From contig CAVQJI010000051.1 of NCBI GenBank assembly GCA_963712715.1, forward strand, positions 7,989 to 71,988: a DNA stretch of 64,000 nucleotides. Reading direction: 5' to 3'. A program made the translations under genes and the position numbers. The notes under the pieces are model-generated. The model had not been told where the DNA came from. It saw only the letters and a list, made by a program, of their open reading frames with translations, and did no database searches. Shown here in pieces: positions 54,019-62,467 of the stretch; positions within the stretch are counted from its first letter, which is position 1, and each line of letters begins with the position of its first letter. Source of the DNA: JAFEDN01 sp963712715. GTDB taxonomy: Bacteria > Pseudomonadota > Gammaproteobacteria > Coxiellales > Coxiellaceae.

Positions 54019-55008
54019 TTACTGTTTGTGAATGAATTGATTATCTTTAAAATAAATTATGAAAGTGGAGATAATCACGATTGCGCCGCCAATTAAAGTC
54101 AATATTACTCGGTCATAGGCCAGTACGTTATGATAATTTCCCAGTAAATGGGTGAAGCCTAGAACAAATAATTCGATAAATAATGTTCTGCCGGTATAGG
54201 AAAAGCCTAGAAAGAAAATCAAAAACAAAAATAATATCAATACCGCCAAGTTTATCCAAAATGTCGGTGGAATGAGATAACCGAACAATCCAACTGTAAT
54301 TAAAGCGCCTGCGGTATTGACCAATATTCGCTTGAATGAAGTTTGAATGGTCTTTCTTTGAGAACTTTGAATCACTACGAGGGCAGTCAAGCCGATCCAG
54401 TATAAATGTGAAAATTGAAAATGTGCTGATAAAAAATAGCTGATAATTTCGGCCAATATTAAAGATATAACCGCAATCATAGCTGTGATGTGATAGCGAT
54501 GAGTTTGTTCTTCACTCAGAGGCGCCGAAATTTCAGCTTTTCGAGTTCGTTCGAATAAAAAATAGAAAATCATAAAAATGACTACGACGAGTAAACCATC
54601 TACAAGATAATGAATGCCGTTCTGCCAAGTGAAAGGTAGTGCGGTAAAGATTAAAAACATCACCGAACCAGTCACAAAAATATTGGTTTGATATTTAACC
54701 TTGGGAAGATAGAAAGCGAGTCCGGCGTAGAGAATAGTTAACAATTTTGCCGGTAGTGGAAAGTAATATCCAAGTATGCCCCCGATGACGATTGAAAGTA
54801 CGATAATGCTACTTCCTAAAACGACGTGCCTTAAATGCTTTTTCTCGACAGAGAAAGTAGCTGCTGACGACATTACCGCCATATTAAAGACAATTAATAA
54901 AGTATTATCGGTAGCGCCCAGCAGTTTAAATAGCCCTGTCACGATCAGGCAAAATAGCGTGATCTTACAGGCTTCCAATGCAAAAGCTGAATAATGAGTA
55001 TTGCTCAT
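54019..55008 (-). CDS. FUSC-like membrane protein
   Basis: 329 residues, about ten helices in two groups, with SQRKTIQTSFKRILVNTAGALITVGLFGYL in the second, the pattern of FUSC. Its direction is opposite to the other FUSC gene, which ends 42 bases away. No periplasmic adaptor gene is present. Four bases downstream of the MFS relic, in the same direction. Confidence 0.8.
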   Translation of the reverse strand: MSNTHYSAFALEACKITLFCLIVTGLFKLLGATDNTLLIVFNMAVMSSAATFSVEKKHLRHVVLGSSIIVLSIVIGGILGYYFPLPAKLLTILYAGLAFYLPKVKYQTNIFVTGSVMFLIFTALPFTWQNGIHYLVDGLLVVVIFMIFYFLFERTRKAEISAPLSEEQTHRYHITAMIAVISLILAEIISYFLSAHFQFSHLYWIGLTALVVIQSSQRKTIQTSFKRILVNTAGALITVGLFGYLIPPTFWINLAVLILFLFLIFFLGFSYTGRTLFIELFVLGFTHLLGNYHNVLAYDRVILTLIGGAIVIISTFIIYFKDNQFIHKQ

Positions 55009-55012
55009 GTGC

Positions 55013-55300
55013 TCATTCTGGCAGTGATTTAATTTTAAGGCAATAAATCACTAACATGGCTAAACCAATCAATAAATAGATGATGGATAATAAAATCACG
55101 GTGGTTTGAAACCATTCAAGACTGAGGACAATTACTGTAGCTAATCCCATGTTGATAAAGTTCATGACCGCAGAGCCATGGGCCTTGTCGGTAATATGAC
55201 TCATCGCCAGAGTCGAGGCATTAGGAAGCACAAAAGCTAAATCAAAATAACTTAAAACCATGACTTTTGAGTTGTAGTGGATCGACAGAATCATTATCAT
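55013..55300 (-). pseudogene. C-terminal fragment of a Bcr/CflA-type MFS exporter
   Basis: The last 95 codons of an exporter: FVLPNASTLAMSHITDKAHGSAVMNFINM is the helix 10-11 segment of the Bcr/CflA group, followed by the last helix pair and KIKSLPE. The N-terminal 300 residues are replaced by a divergent VOC gene. Confidence 0.7.
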
Positions 55301-55322
55301 TCATTTTAGATGAGGAGTGAAT

Positions 55323-55688
55323 ATGCTTAAAAAAGTGGCGTTTACGATGTATCCGGTTCAAGACATGGAACGGGCGCGGCGATTTTATGAAAAAATTCTG
55401 GAGTTAACGCCTGGTTCAGTTTCGGCAGGTGGAGCTTGGGTGGAATATGACTTGCCTGGCGGCGGCTGTTTTGCGATAACCACTTTGGCGGAAGAGGTTA
55501 AACCGAGTAGTGACGCCGGCGGTAAAATTGCTTTTGAGGTAGAAAATTTGGAAGCATTCGTTAAACAACTTAAATCGGGTGGGATTCCATTTAAAATGGA
55601 TTTATTTTCTACGCCAGTTTGTCAAATGGCGATTATTCTGGATTCTGAAGGCAATGCACTGACTTTGCATCAAATTACCAAAAAATGA
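55323..55688 (+). CDS. VOC (glyoxalase/bleomycin-resistance) protein
   Basis: 121 residues from ATG 55323, six bases behind GAGGAG. Two beta-alpha-beta-beta-beta units: VAFTMYPVQDMERARRFYEKIL and KIAFEVENLEAFVKQLKSGG; metal-binding positions are only partly conserved. It may bind an antibiotic or be an isomerase. The GNAT gene following overlaps it by 4 bases. Confidence 0.86.
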   Translation: MLKKVAFTMYPVQDMERARRFYEKILELTPGSVSAGGAWVEYDLPGGGCFAITTLAEEVKPSSDAGGKIAFEVENLEAFVKQLKSGGIPFKMDLFSTPVCQMAIILDSEGNALTLHQITKK

Positions 55689-56197
55689 CAATCACCATTA
55701 AACCATTAGAAAAAGAATCTCTGGCCGATGCCATTGCATTAGGCCAGCGAGTGTTTGATAAAGATGATCCAGCTAGAATTGCATTTTGGTTAGAAAACAG
55801 TTTGAATCCAGACAAAGAAGCCGTATTAAAAGAACAGGGTGCAACTTACATCCAGTTTTGGATTGCGGAAGAAAATAATCGAGTCGTTGAGGCCGTCGGC
55901 TATTATGTTCGGCATGAAGATATCGATGAAGCTGCCTGGCTGGGATGGTTCTTCGTCGATCCACAATATAGAGGGAAAAAAATCGGTTTACAGCTTTTGG
56001 AAACGGTCATTAACGCCGTTAAGAAAACTGGAAAACCTTATTTGCGAGTTTATTTCACTAGCAATAGTCCTCTCGAAAAACGTGCTCAGAGAATTTATGA
56101 GCAACGCGGATTTGTTCCGTTTCGAGACCCCGCTTTCAATCCCTTTCAAAAAGAAGTGGTTGTATATTTACAGCTTGATTTAAAGAAAGAAAATTAA
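55685..56197 (+). CDS. GNAT-family N-acetyltransferase
   Basis: 170 residues; WLGWFFVDPQYRGKKIGLQLLETVINAV is the acetyl-CoA-binding strand and loop, and RAQRIYEQRGFVPF the final helix. Cotranscribed with the VOC gene. Substrate unknown. Confidence 0.86.
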   Translation: MTITIKPLEKESLADAIALGQRVFDKDDPARIAFWLENSLNPDKEAVLKEQGATYIQFWIAEENNRVVEAVGYYVRHEDIDEAAWLGWFFVDPQYRGKKIGLQLLETVINAVKKTGKPYLRVYFTSNSPLEKRAQRIYEQRGFVPFRDPAFNPFQKEVVVYLQLDLKKEN

Positions 56198-56329
56198 ACC
56201 TGATTTAGGGAACTTCTGTGACGTGTTCCTCAAGAGTTTATCACCCTATTTTTTGATATAATAAGCCCTGATGCATTTTACCACAAGGCGTTTGCGCATC
56301 ATCAATACAAATAATCTCATAGGATCAAT

Positions 56330-56938
56330 ATGAAATCCATTTTAATTAATCTACCGATGCCTATTTTAACGCGCCGACTGCTGATTAGGCCACCACAAGT
56401 GGGGGATGGCGTTGCACTCAATGAGGCCGTTATCGAATCTTTTAAAACTTTGTCTCAATTTATGGATTGGGCAAAAGAAAAACCGAGCATAGAGGATTCA
56501 GAAGAATATGTAAGGCTGTGTGCAGCCAATTGGATATTAAAGAAAAGTGAAGAGCCTTGGTTGCCGCTACTGGTTTTTAATCAAGAAAATAATCAACTCA
56601 TTGGAGCAACAGGTTTTCACCATATTATATGGGAAGTGCCTAGTGCAGAAACAGGCTATTGGCTAAGGACTTCTTATGAACGGTCAGGTTATATGACAGA
56701 AGCGCTCAATGCTGTTGTTCAATATGCTTTTAAGCAGATGAAAGTTGAAAGATTGGGCATCACTTGCGATGTTAACAACGTTCGCAGCAAAAAATTGGCA
56801 GAACGATTAGGCTTTGTTCTCGAAGGTAAACTTAAAGCCAACAGGAGAGAACCGCTGACTGCTAAAGTGAGTGATACACTGGTCTATGCCAGATATGATT
56901 TAGTTGGATTACCTGATTTGGCGGTCAACTGGAAATAG
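56330..56938 (+). CDS. RimJ/RimL-type GNAT acetyltransferase
   Basis: 202 residues: LPMPILTRRLLIRPPQVGDGVALNEAV, ETGYWLRTSYERSGYMTEAL and VERLGITCDVNNVRSKKLAERLGFVLEG. Intact parent-like copy of the deleted paralogue at 41608-41851. The family acetylates ribosomal proteins or small amines. Confidence 0.9.
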   Translation: MKSILINLPMPILTRRLLIRPPQVGDGVALNEAVIESFKTLSQFMDWAKEKPSIEDSEEYVRLCAANWILKKSEEPWLPLLVFNQENNQLIGATGFHHIIWEVPSAETGYWLRTSYERSGYMTEALNAVVQYAFKQMKVERLGITCDVNNVRSKKLAERLGFVLEGKLKANRREPLTAKVSDTLVYARYDLVGLPDLAVNWK

Positions 56939-57039
56939 GGAATAAATTAATACTAAATCTGTTGGAATCATCGGCCTTTAGACCGGTGAGGATGTCAATG
57001 TCGGGCGATTAAATTAACGAAATAGTGAAAATTCAAAAA

Positions 57040-57573
57040 ATGAAAAAATTAGTTGTTCTATCTGGATGTTCTGGAGGCGGTAAATCAACGCTGATTTCCA
57101 ATCTAAAATATCAAGGGTATGCGGTTGTAGAGGAAGTTTGTAGAAATATTATTAAAGAACATGGTGACATTGATCCGTTAGTCCGCTGCGAGATGATAAT
57201 TACAAAATCAATAGCAGCATACCATCAAGCTGAAAAAATGGAAGCTGTTAAAGATGATGTCATTTTCTTTGATCGCAGTTTTTTGGAAGGTGTTAGCTAC
57301 TTTCAATCCATCAAAATACATAAATATAATTACTTAATTAACGAATTAAGATTTCACAGATTTATATTTATTACACCACCTTGGAAAGAAATTTTTCAGC
57401 AAGACGATGAAAGAAAAAATTCTTTTGATGATGCAGTGAATGAATACAATCAGATAATAAAATTTTATCCTAAATATGGATACCACATGATTGAATTGCC
57501 AAGGATTAATGTTGAAAAAAGGATTGAATTTATATTGGAGACTCTTAAATCAGATATTAATAATGAAACATAA
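57040..57573 (+). CDS. P-loop kinase/ATPase, AAA_28 type
   Basis: 177 residues from ATG 57040 (GTG 57025 is possible). Walker A GCSGGGKSTLI at the N-terminus, EEVCRNIIKEHG, Walker B VIFFDRSFLEG and DDAVNEYNQII. This pattern belongs to small NTPases/kinases (AAA_28) of unknown substrate. It resembles, at the level of the fold, the kinase module fused at 59680. Confidence 0.82.
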   Translation: MKKLVVLSGCSGGGKSTLISNLKYQGYAVVEEVCRNIIKEHGDIDPLVRCEMIITKSIAAYHQAEKMEAVKDDVIFFDRSFLEGVSYFQSIKIHKYNYLINELRFHRFIFITPPWKEIFQQDDERKNSFDDAVNEYNQIIKFYPKYGYHMIELPRINVEKRIEFILETLKSDINNET

Positions 57574-57644
57574 TCAACTTAATGATTTTCCTGAATTCTA
57601 GTGCTAACGTATAAACCCTCATTATTTATTCATTGAAAAAGTCT

Positions 57645-58082
57645 TCATGCTTCACTCGGTGTCAAATGAGATTCAAGATTTCCTTTAATTTTCACTAGAT
57701 TTTCCTTCAATTGCTCGATTTCTTCGGTAGATAAATTCGCGAGAGCAATCGGACGCATGGTATTCATCATTTTATTAATTTTAGCAAGAACAGTCCGGCA
57801 CTGTTGCGTAATAAATAAGGTATTTGAACGTCTATCTTTAGGGTCTGGGCGTTTTTCAATTAAATTTTCGGCGACTAATTTATCTAACGGGCGAATCAAA
57901 TTTTGTGGCTCTATTTCTAATAGATTGGCAATTTCAATTTGAGTTGCTCCAGGCGTTCGTTCCACATTAATAATAATTCGGCGCTCGATATTTGATATAC
58001 CGATCAACCTGGTTTGGCTGTTTAATAACCGTCGCCACAAGAGCGCGGTATCGCAAATTAAAAATTCAATATCATCATTCAT
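57645..58082 (-). CDS. MarR-family transcriptional regulator
   Basis: 145 residues, winged helix TQIEIANLLEIEPQNLIRPLDKLVAENLIEKRPDPKDRRSNTLFITQQ. Overlaps the end of the EamA exporter gene by 8 bases, so it is the second gene of an exporter-regulator operon controlled by the palindrome upstream. Confidence 0.9.
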   Translation of the reverse strand: MNDDIEFLICDTALLWRRLLNSQTRLIGISNIERRIIINVERTPGATQIEIANLLEIEPQNLIRPLDKLVAENLIEKRPDPKDRRSNTLFITQQCRTVLAKINKMMNTMRPIALANLSTEEIEQLKENLVKIKGNLESHLTPSEA

Positions 58083-58971
58083 GAGCGCTGGCCGTCATCG
58101 GTTGGTGGGGTTTCGAAAGTCCTTGTGCTTGAATAGTCAGAACAGCACCTATCATGGTGATCATCATGCCGGACATCATCATAAGATTGAGTGCGGAATG
58201 CCAAATAATCCAGCCAATTAAAGCTGAAAAAATAATATTAAACAAATAAAGAGAAGAGACAGTTTGTGCACTAACAAATTTGGTCGAATAGATCAAGGTA
58301 ATCTGGACAATAAAGAATAATGCGCCGATTCCTAATAAAACCAATAATTGATCTAAGGAAATAGAATGCCAAAATGGCGTGGCAATCATAGCCGAAGTGG
58401 GTACAGAAAATAAGAAATAGTAAAAAGCACTGGTTAACGCTCCATCTGTTTTGGAAGTCTGACGTATCAGCATGATTGAAGCCGCCATGCAAATTGCCGC
58501 TCCCAAACCGAGCAAAGCAGCCATTTGGAAAACTTCACCATTGGGTCGCAATACCAAGGCCACTCCAATAAAACCCATCAACAAGGGTATCCATAAACGA
58601 TGGTTAATTTTTTTTGACAGAAACAAAAATCCCAGAATAGGCATTATCAGCGGAGCAGTGTTAGTCAGCAACGCCGCATCCACCAAAGGAATAAACTTCA
58701 CGGCAGAAAATAAAAAATAGCTGATTCCTAAGCTGAACAGCGTTCTCACGATATGTGTTTTTATATTTTTTGTTTTCATGAGCTGTGTGGCTCGCACACG
58801 CCCCTGCGCAAAGATAACGGGGAGAATCAGCACTAAACAGACCATGCTTTGAATCAGCACAATGACTGGAATCGGGATCTCACCGCCCAAACCTTTCACA
58901 ATGGCTGTTTGGACGGCATAAACTAATGCGCTACTTAGGGTTAGGGTGATGCCAATCATTGTTGCTTTCAT
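58075..58971 (-). CDS. EamA/DMT-superfamily exporter
   Basis: 298 residues, ten helices in two EamA repeats (10-140 and 155-285), with FIPLVDAALLTNTAPLIMPILGFLF in the first. DMT exporters move metabolites or drugs. Operon with the overlapping MarR gene. Confidence 0.9.
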   Translation of the reverse strand: MKATMIGITLTLSSALVYAVQTAIVKGLGGEIPIPVIVLIQSMVCLVLILPVIFAQGRVRATQLMKTKNIKTHIVRTLFSLGISYFLFSAVKFIPLVDAALLTNTAPLIMPILGFLFLSKKINHRLWIPLLMGFIGVALVLRPNGEVFQMAALLGLGAAICMAASIMLIRQTSKTDGALTSAFYYFLFSVPTSAMIATPFWHSISLDQLLVLLGIGALFFIVQITLIYSTKFVSAQTVSSLYLFNIIFSALIGWIIWHSALNLMMMSGMMITMIGAVLTIQAQGLSKPHQPMTASAHE

Positions 58972-58997
58972 AATAATCTAATTTATAATTAATATTG

Positions 58998-59018
58998 ATA
59001 ATAATATATCATTATTAT
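58998..59018 (-). promoter_or_regulatory. Palindromic operator upstream of the EamA-MarR operon
   Basis: ATAATAAT (58998-59005) and ATTATTAT (59011-59018) are perfect inverted repeats with 5 bases between them, 27 bases ahead of the exporter ATG: a likely MarR site over the promoter. The remaining stretch to 59280 holds only an extended -10 promoter (TGCTATAAT, 59248-59256) for the next locus. Confidence 0.5.
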
Positions 59019-59280
59019 ATTAAAAAATCAAGCCGTTTCAATATGAGAATAAGACGGTAACTGGGTCAGTAATATCGGTGTGTTGGCGTAAATCACAACT
59101 ATTTGATTTATATCAATAAATATATATTTTCCATTTTCAGATGTCATAAATTAAGTTACCGGATTTTGCGTTTCTGGCCTCTCTATTTGTGGTAAGCATA
59201 ATAGATAACCGCTATCCATTTTCCGATCAAGTTAGGTGACGGCTTCATGCTATAATGCTTGTTTTAGCTAGAGATTAAAT

Positions 59281-59621
59281 ATGAATATCTTTATTGAAAC
59301 ATCCCGCTTATTAATAAACCCACCTGATGGTTCTGGAACCAGGGTTATGGCACGGAGTTAGTGAAGGCATGTATCCATTGGGGACTCCAGAATTTATCAG
59401 TTAACCGGTTATTGGCGGTCATTCATCCCGACAATGAGCGATCTCGTCGAGTATTGGAAAGAGCAGGAATGCGTTATGAGGGCCGCAAGCAATGTTATCA
59501 AACAGAAGTGGCGCAATATTTTATAGACAAATCGATCTGTGATCCTCAGAAAATTCAGTTGATTGCCGCTACCCTGGATGATTATCCGGTTATTCAAAAT
59601 TTAGCTCGATTCTATGCTTAG
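59281..59621 (+). pseudogene. Double-GNAT relic with internal deletion
   Basis: ATG 59281 begins FIETSRLLIN like a GNAT, then frame and family jump: NQGYGTELVKACIHWGLQNLSVNRL and NERSRRVLERAGMRYEG are the second half of the same fold in another frame. The last 25 codons (IQLIAATLDDYPVIQNLARFYA) look like the start of a further GNAT domain, cut by TAG at 59619-59621. So the N-terminal domain has lost its middle and the next domain its rest. Confidence 0.7.
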
Positions 59622-59683
59622 CTGAATATTGCGACCAACCAGGAAGCCATGTTATTTTAGCTCAAAAAGTAGATATTTTATGA
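59621..59683 (+). pseudogene. C-terminal end of a lost kinase-methyltransferase
   Basis: Twenty codons, EYCDQPGSHVILAQKVDIL, match the end of the fusion protein at 18746 (EYCDQPGNQVILAQKAETP). As there, the stop overlaps the start of a GNAT gene (ATGA). Together with the copied promoter at 59248 this shows that the entire locus was once duplicated here. Confidence 0.8.
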
Positions 59684-61272
59684 ATATATTTTTAGAAACT
59701 GAAAGGCTGATTTTACGGTTACCCTCGTGGTCAGATTTAGATAATTTGGTTGTTTTGAGATCAGATCCTGACGTCATGAAATATATTGGCGATGGATCTA
59801 CACATACCAAAGCACAGGTGGAACGGTTTTTAAATATCGCCATTCCTTATCAAGAAAAGTATGGTTTTGGATTCTGCTGTGTATTTGAAAAAGAAACCGG
59901 TGAGTTTATCGGGCAAGCTGGTTTATTTCATAAAGGATTTTATGATGAACAACCGGATATTGAGCTAGCCTATCGACTCCATAAAAAATATTGGGGTCAT
60001 GGGTATGCGACTGAACTGGCTAAAGCGCTTATTCGTTGGGCATTTGAGAATATAAAAATCGACAAAATTGTTTCTGCCGCAGAACCAGAAAATATTGCTT
60101 CTCAAAAAGTATTATTGAAATCTGGATTTCTATTTCTTGGGCTACAGAAGTGGTGGAATGGAAGTGAATTATTTCACTATGAAATCTATAAAAATGACGC
60201 CATCGAGCTTTCTGCCTATAGTGAGGAATGGCCCCAAATTGCGGCACTAGAGATTAACAGGCTTTATGATATTTTACCCAAGCAACATATCATTGATATT
60301 CAACACGTGGGCAGCACCGCTATTCCAGGTATGAGCGCGAAAGCCGTGATTGATATTCAAGTCGCCGTAGATTCTCTGAACGCAATTAAACCGATTGCTA
60401 TCAAAGTACTCAAAGATTTAGGTTACGAATATTGGGATAAAAACCCTGATCAAGAAAGACTGTTTTTTGCCAAAGGTATGCCGCCTTTTGGAGAAAAGCG
60501 CACTCATCATGTTCATATTTTCGAACCGAGTTCACATCATTGGCGAGAGAAAATTCTGTTTAGGGATTATTTGCGAGATAATCCGGAAGAAAGATTGCAA
60601 TATGAATTATTGAAAAAGTATCTAGCAAAGCAATATACTTATGATCGTGAGCAATACACCACTGCCAAGACAGAGTTCATCCATAAAGTATTCCACCAAG
60701 CTAATGAAGCAGCGATTCGGCAGGCTGATTCATATCCCATGATTATTTTTATAACCGGCGCATCAGGAGTGGGTAAAACAACTTTACTCAATCGGTTTTG
60801 TCGAGGAAAAAATAATAAAGTAGCCTGCTTTCACTTTGATAGTATCGGTGTTCCCAGCGAACAGGAAATGTTGACTGTCTATGGTTCCGGCAGTGAATGG
60901 CAAAAGGCCATGACCTATCATTGGGTGCAGAAATTTAAGCAATGCTTGGATAAAGAGCTGATATTGATAGAGGGTCAAGTCAATTTAACTTATATCGAAT
61001 CAGCGCTGCGAGGATTGGGTTTTTATCGGTATCAAATTATTTTGGTTCATTGTGAGAATCATATTCGTCATCAACGTCTTGCTGGAGGACGTCTACAACC
61101 GGAGTTAATCAATTCAGAAATGGATAATTGGTCACAATTTTTGAAAAAACAGGCTGTAGAGAAAAATGCAGTGATTTTGGATACTACCGAGCTAACCCAA
61201 GAGCAAATGCTTGTCTGGTTAAAGGAATATTTACGAGGATCTCGATATATAGTCATTCCGAATGATTTTTAG
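59680..61272 (+). CDS. Three-domain fusion: GNAT, GrpB, P-loop kinase
   Basis: 530 residues from ATG 59680. Residues 1-170: RimJ/RimL-type GNAT (ETERLILRLPSWSDL, KKYWGHGYATELAKAL), an intact paralogue of 18743. Residues 173-340: GrpB/UPF0157 domain, a nucleotidyltransferase-like fold (HVGSTAIPGMSAKAVIDIQV at 209-228; HHVHIFE). Residues 352-530: P-loop kinase with Walker A ITGASGVGKTTLL (358-370) and LILIEGQVNL. The order acetyl transfer, nucleotidyl transfer-like, phosphoryl transfer in one chain suggests stepwise or alternative modification of one substrate. No stop or shift is visible. I do not know this architecture in the literature. Confidence 0.88.
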   Translation: MNIFLETERLILRLPSWSDLDNLVVLRSDPDVMKYIGDGSTHTKAQVERFLNIAIPYQEKYGFGFCCVFEKETGEFIGQAGLFHKGFYDEQPDIELAYRLHKKYWGHGYATELAKALIRWAFENIKIDKIVSAAEPENIASQKVLLKSGFLFLGLQKWWNGSELFHYEIYKNDAIELSAYSEEWPQIAALEINRLYDILPKQHIIDIQHVGSTAIPGMSAKAVIDIQVAVDSLNAIKPIAIKVLKDLGYEYWDKNPDQERLFFAKGMPPFGEKRTHHVHIFEPSSHHWREKILFRDYLRDNPEERLQYELLKKYLAKQYTYDREQYTTAKTEFIHKVFHQANEAAIRQADSYPMIIFITGASGVGKTTLLNRFCRGKNNKVACFHFDSIGVPSEQEMLTVYGSGSEWQKAMTYHWVQKFKQCLDKELILIEGQVNLTYIESALRGLGFYRYQIILVHCENHIRHQRLAGGRLQPELINSEMDNWSQFLKKQAVEKNAVILDTTELTQEQMLVWLKEYLRGSRYIVIPNDF

Positions 61273-61279
61273 GTTCAAC

Positions 61280-61366
61280 CGTCATTGCGAGCGTCAGCGA
61301 AGCAATCCAGTTCGTACTCCAGCCAACGCTCTGTACTGGATTGCTTCGCTAACGCTCGCAATGACG
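61280..61366. repeat. Dispersed palindromic repeat (CGTCATTGCGAGCG type)
   Basis: A 32-base arm (61280-61311) and its complement (61335-61366) match at 31 of 32 positions around a 23-base centre. The sequence, with TCATTGCGAG and CGAAGCAATCCAG, is the well-known intergenic palindrome found many times in diverse bacterial genomes. It lies just after the three-domain fusion gene and may also act as a terminator-like mRNA hairpin. Confidence 0.8.
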
Positions 61367-61452
61367 ATATCGAAAATTCAGTCAGAACGTTTCAATCTCA
61401 CCGGTCACTGGGCGCCATAACACCGAAAACCTAATCGTTTTGAGTATAATCC

Positions 61453-62118
61453 TCAAAATTTTTGAAATTGTATTTTATTTTTAGATGAATCTTTGTCGAC
61501 TGATCGAATCAAAGATGTTCCGATATAGCCGGCATCGATCATTTGTTTGATGCTTTTTTCATCCGAACACAATACTTCGCAAGAATCGGTCACTATTTTT
61601 TTATCCATATTTTCAGAAAAATTTTTCTGCATCAGACATCGGAAAGTATTTGGATATTGTGAACCGAAATAAGCTGATGTGTAGGCAGTGATTTGATAAC
61701 CGCGTTTCATAAAAGCATTCACTGCGCGACCATTTTCTGGAATCACTGCTACTCTACTTACGGTTAATCCTGCTTTCTTTGCAATTTTTTCGGTTAAATC
61801 GATAATATAACGGCTCAGTCCTAAGCCATAAAATTCTTTTTTAATGGCAGCGCCGGCGCTGAAAAGGCAGTCCGGCTGTTTTATTCTCCACAGGTATCCT
61901 GCCAAATGCTCATCGACTAATAGCCATAACAAAATATCCCCTCGATGATAAGCCGCAGCAATCTCAGCATATTCGAGCATGGGCGGACATTTAGATTTGG
62001 CTATGCCGAGATTTTTCATCACATCCACTAAATGGATTTTATCGAACTCAATGAGATCGGATAATTCATGAAATTCAATGGGGCGAGATTTTATAACCAT
62101 ATTTTGGTAGTATGACAA
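61453..62118 (-). CDS. GNAT-family N-acetyltransferase
   Basis: 221 residues; the GNAT core is LFSAGAAIKKEFYGLGLSRYIIDLTEKIAKKAGL and NGRAVNAFMKRGYQI. The C-terminal 70 residues (KKIVTDSCEVLCSDEKSIKQMIDAGYIGTSLI) are an extension outside the fold. Function unknown. Divergent from the gene at 62150. Confidence 0.75.
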   Translation of the reverse strand: MSYYQNMVIKSRPIEFHELSDLIEFDKIHLVDVMKNLGIAKSKCPPMLEYAEIAAAYHRGDILLWLLVDEHLAGYLWRIKQPDCLFSAGAAIKKEFYGLGLSRYIIDLTEKIAKKAGLTVSRVAVIPENGRAVNAFMKRGYQITAYTSAYFGSQYPNTFRCLMQKNFSENMDKKIVTDSCEVLCSDEKSIKQMIDAGYIGTSLIRSVDKDSSKNKIQFQKF

Positions 62119-62149
62119 TAGTTGATTGATTCCACAACAAACATTTTTT

Positions 62150-62467
62150 ATGCATTATAATCAGCAAATTTTAGTCATTTGTCATTTGCATGAAGCGGTT
62201 TTGCAAAAATATGCCGCTCGCATTACGCATCGGCCTGATTTAGCTCAGGTTACTTCATCTGATTGGCAACAGGCTATCGAGCACATCAAGCCGAAAATAA
62301 TTGTTTTTAATAAAGAAATTTTCAATAAAGACATGATGCAGATTTGGCGAAACTGTTTGCTTGATGAGCCTCCCATGTCACCGGACTCTCTTCGTCAGCA
62401 TTTTTTAATGGATGAAAAAGCAGTGGCCGGTGTAGAATGTCAAAACGCGATGACTTCATTAATATGA
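62150..62467 (+). CDS. Hypothetical protein upstream of a tam-like gene
   Basis: 105 residues from ATG 62150. No family is recognised; LVICHLHEAVLQKYAARITH and IKPKIIVFNKEIF suggest a small alpha/beta fold. The stop overlaps the methyltransferase start at 62464 by ATGA, so both may be cotranslated. May be the end of a longer lost gene. Confidence 0.45.
   Translation: MHYNQQILVICHLHEAVLQKYAARITHRPDLAQVTSSDWQQAIEHIKPKIIVFNKEIFNKDMMQIWRNCLLDEPPMSPDSLRQHFLMDEKAVAGVECQNAMTSLI

Noticed and set aside
61280..61366. Novel regulatory RNA
   Set aside because: The sequence is of the widespread TCATTGCGAGCG intergenic palindrome type, so a dispersed repeat is the simpler reading.
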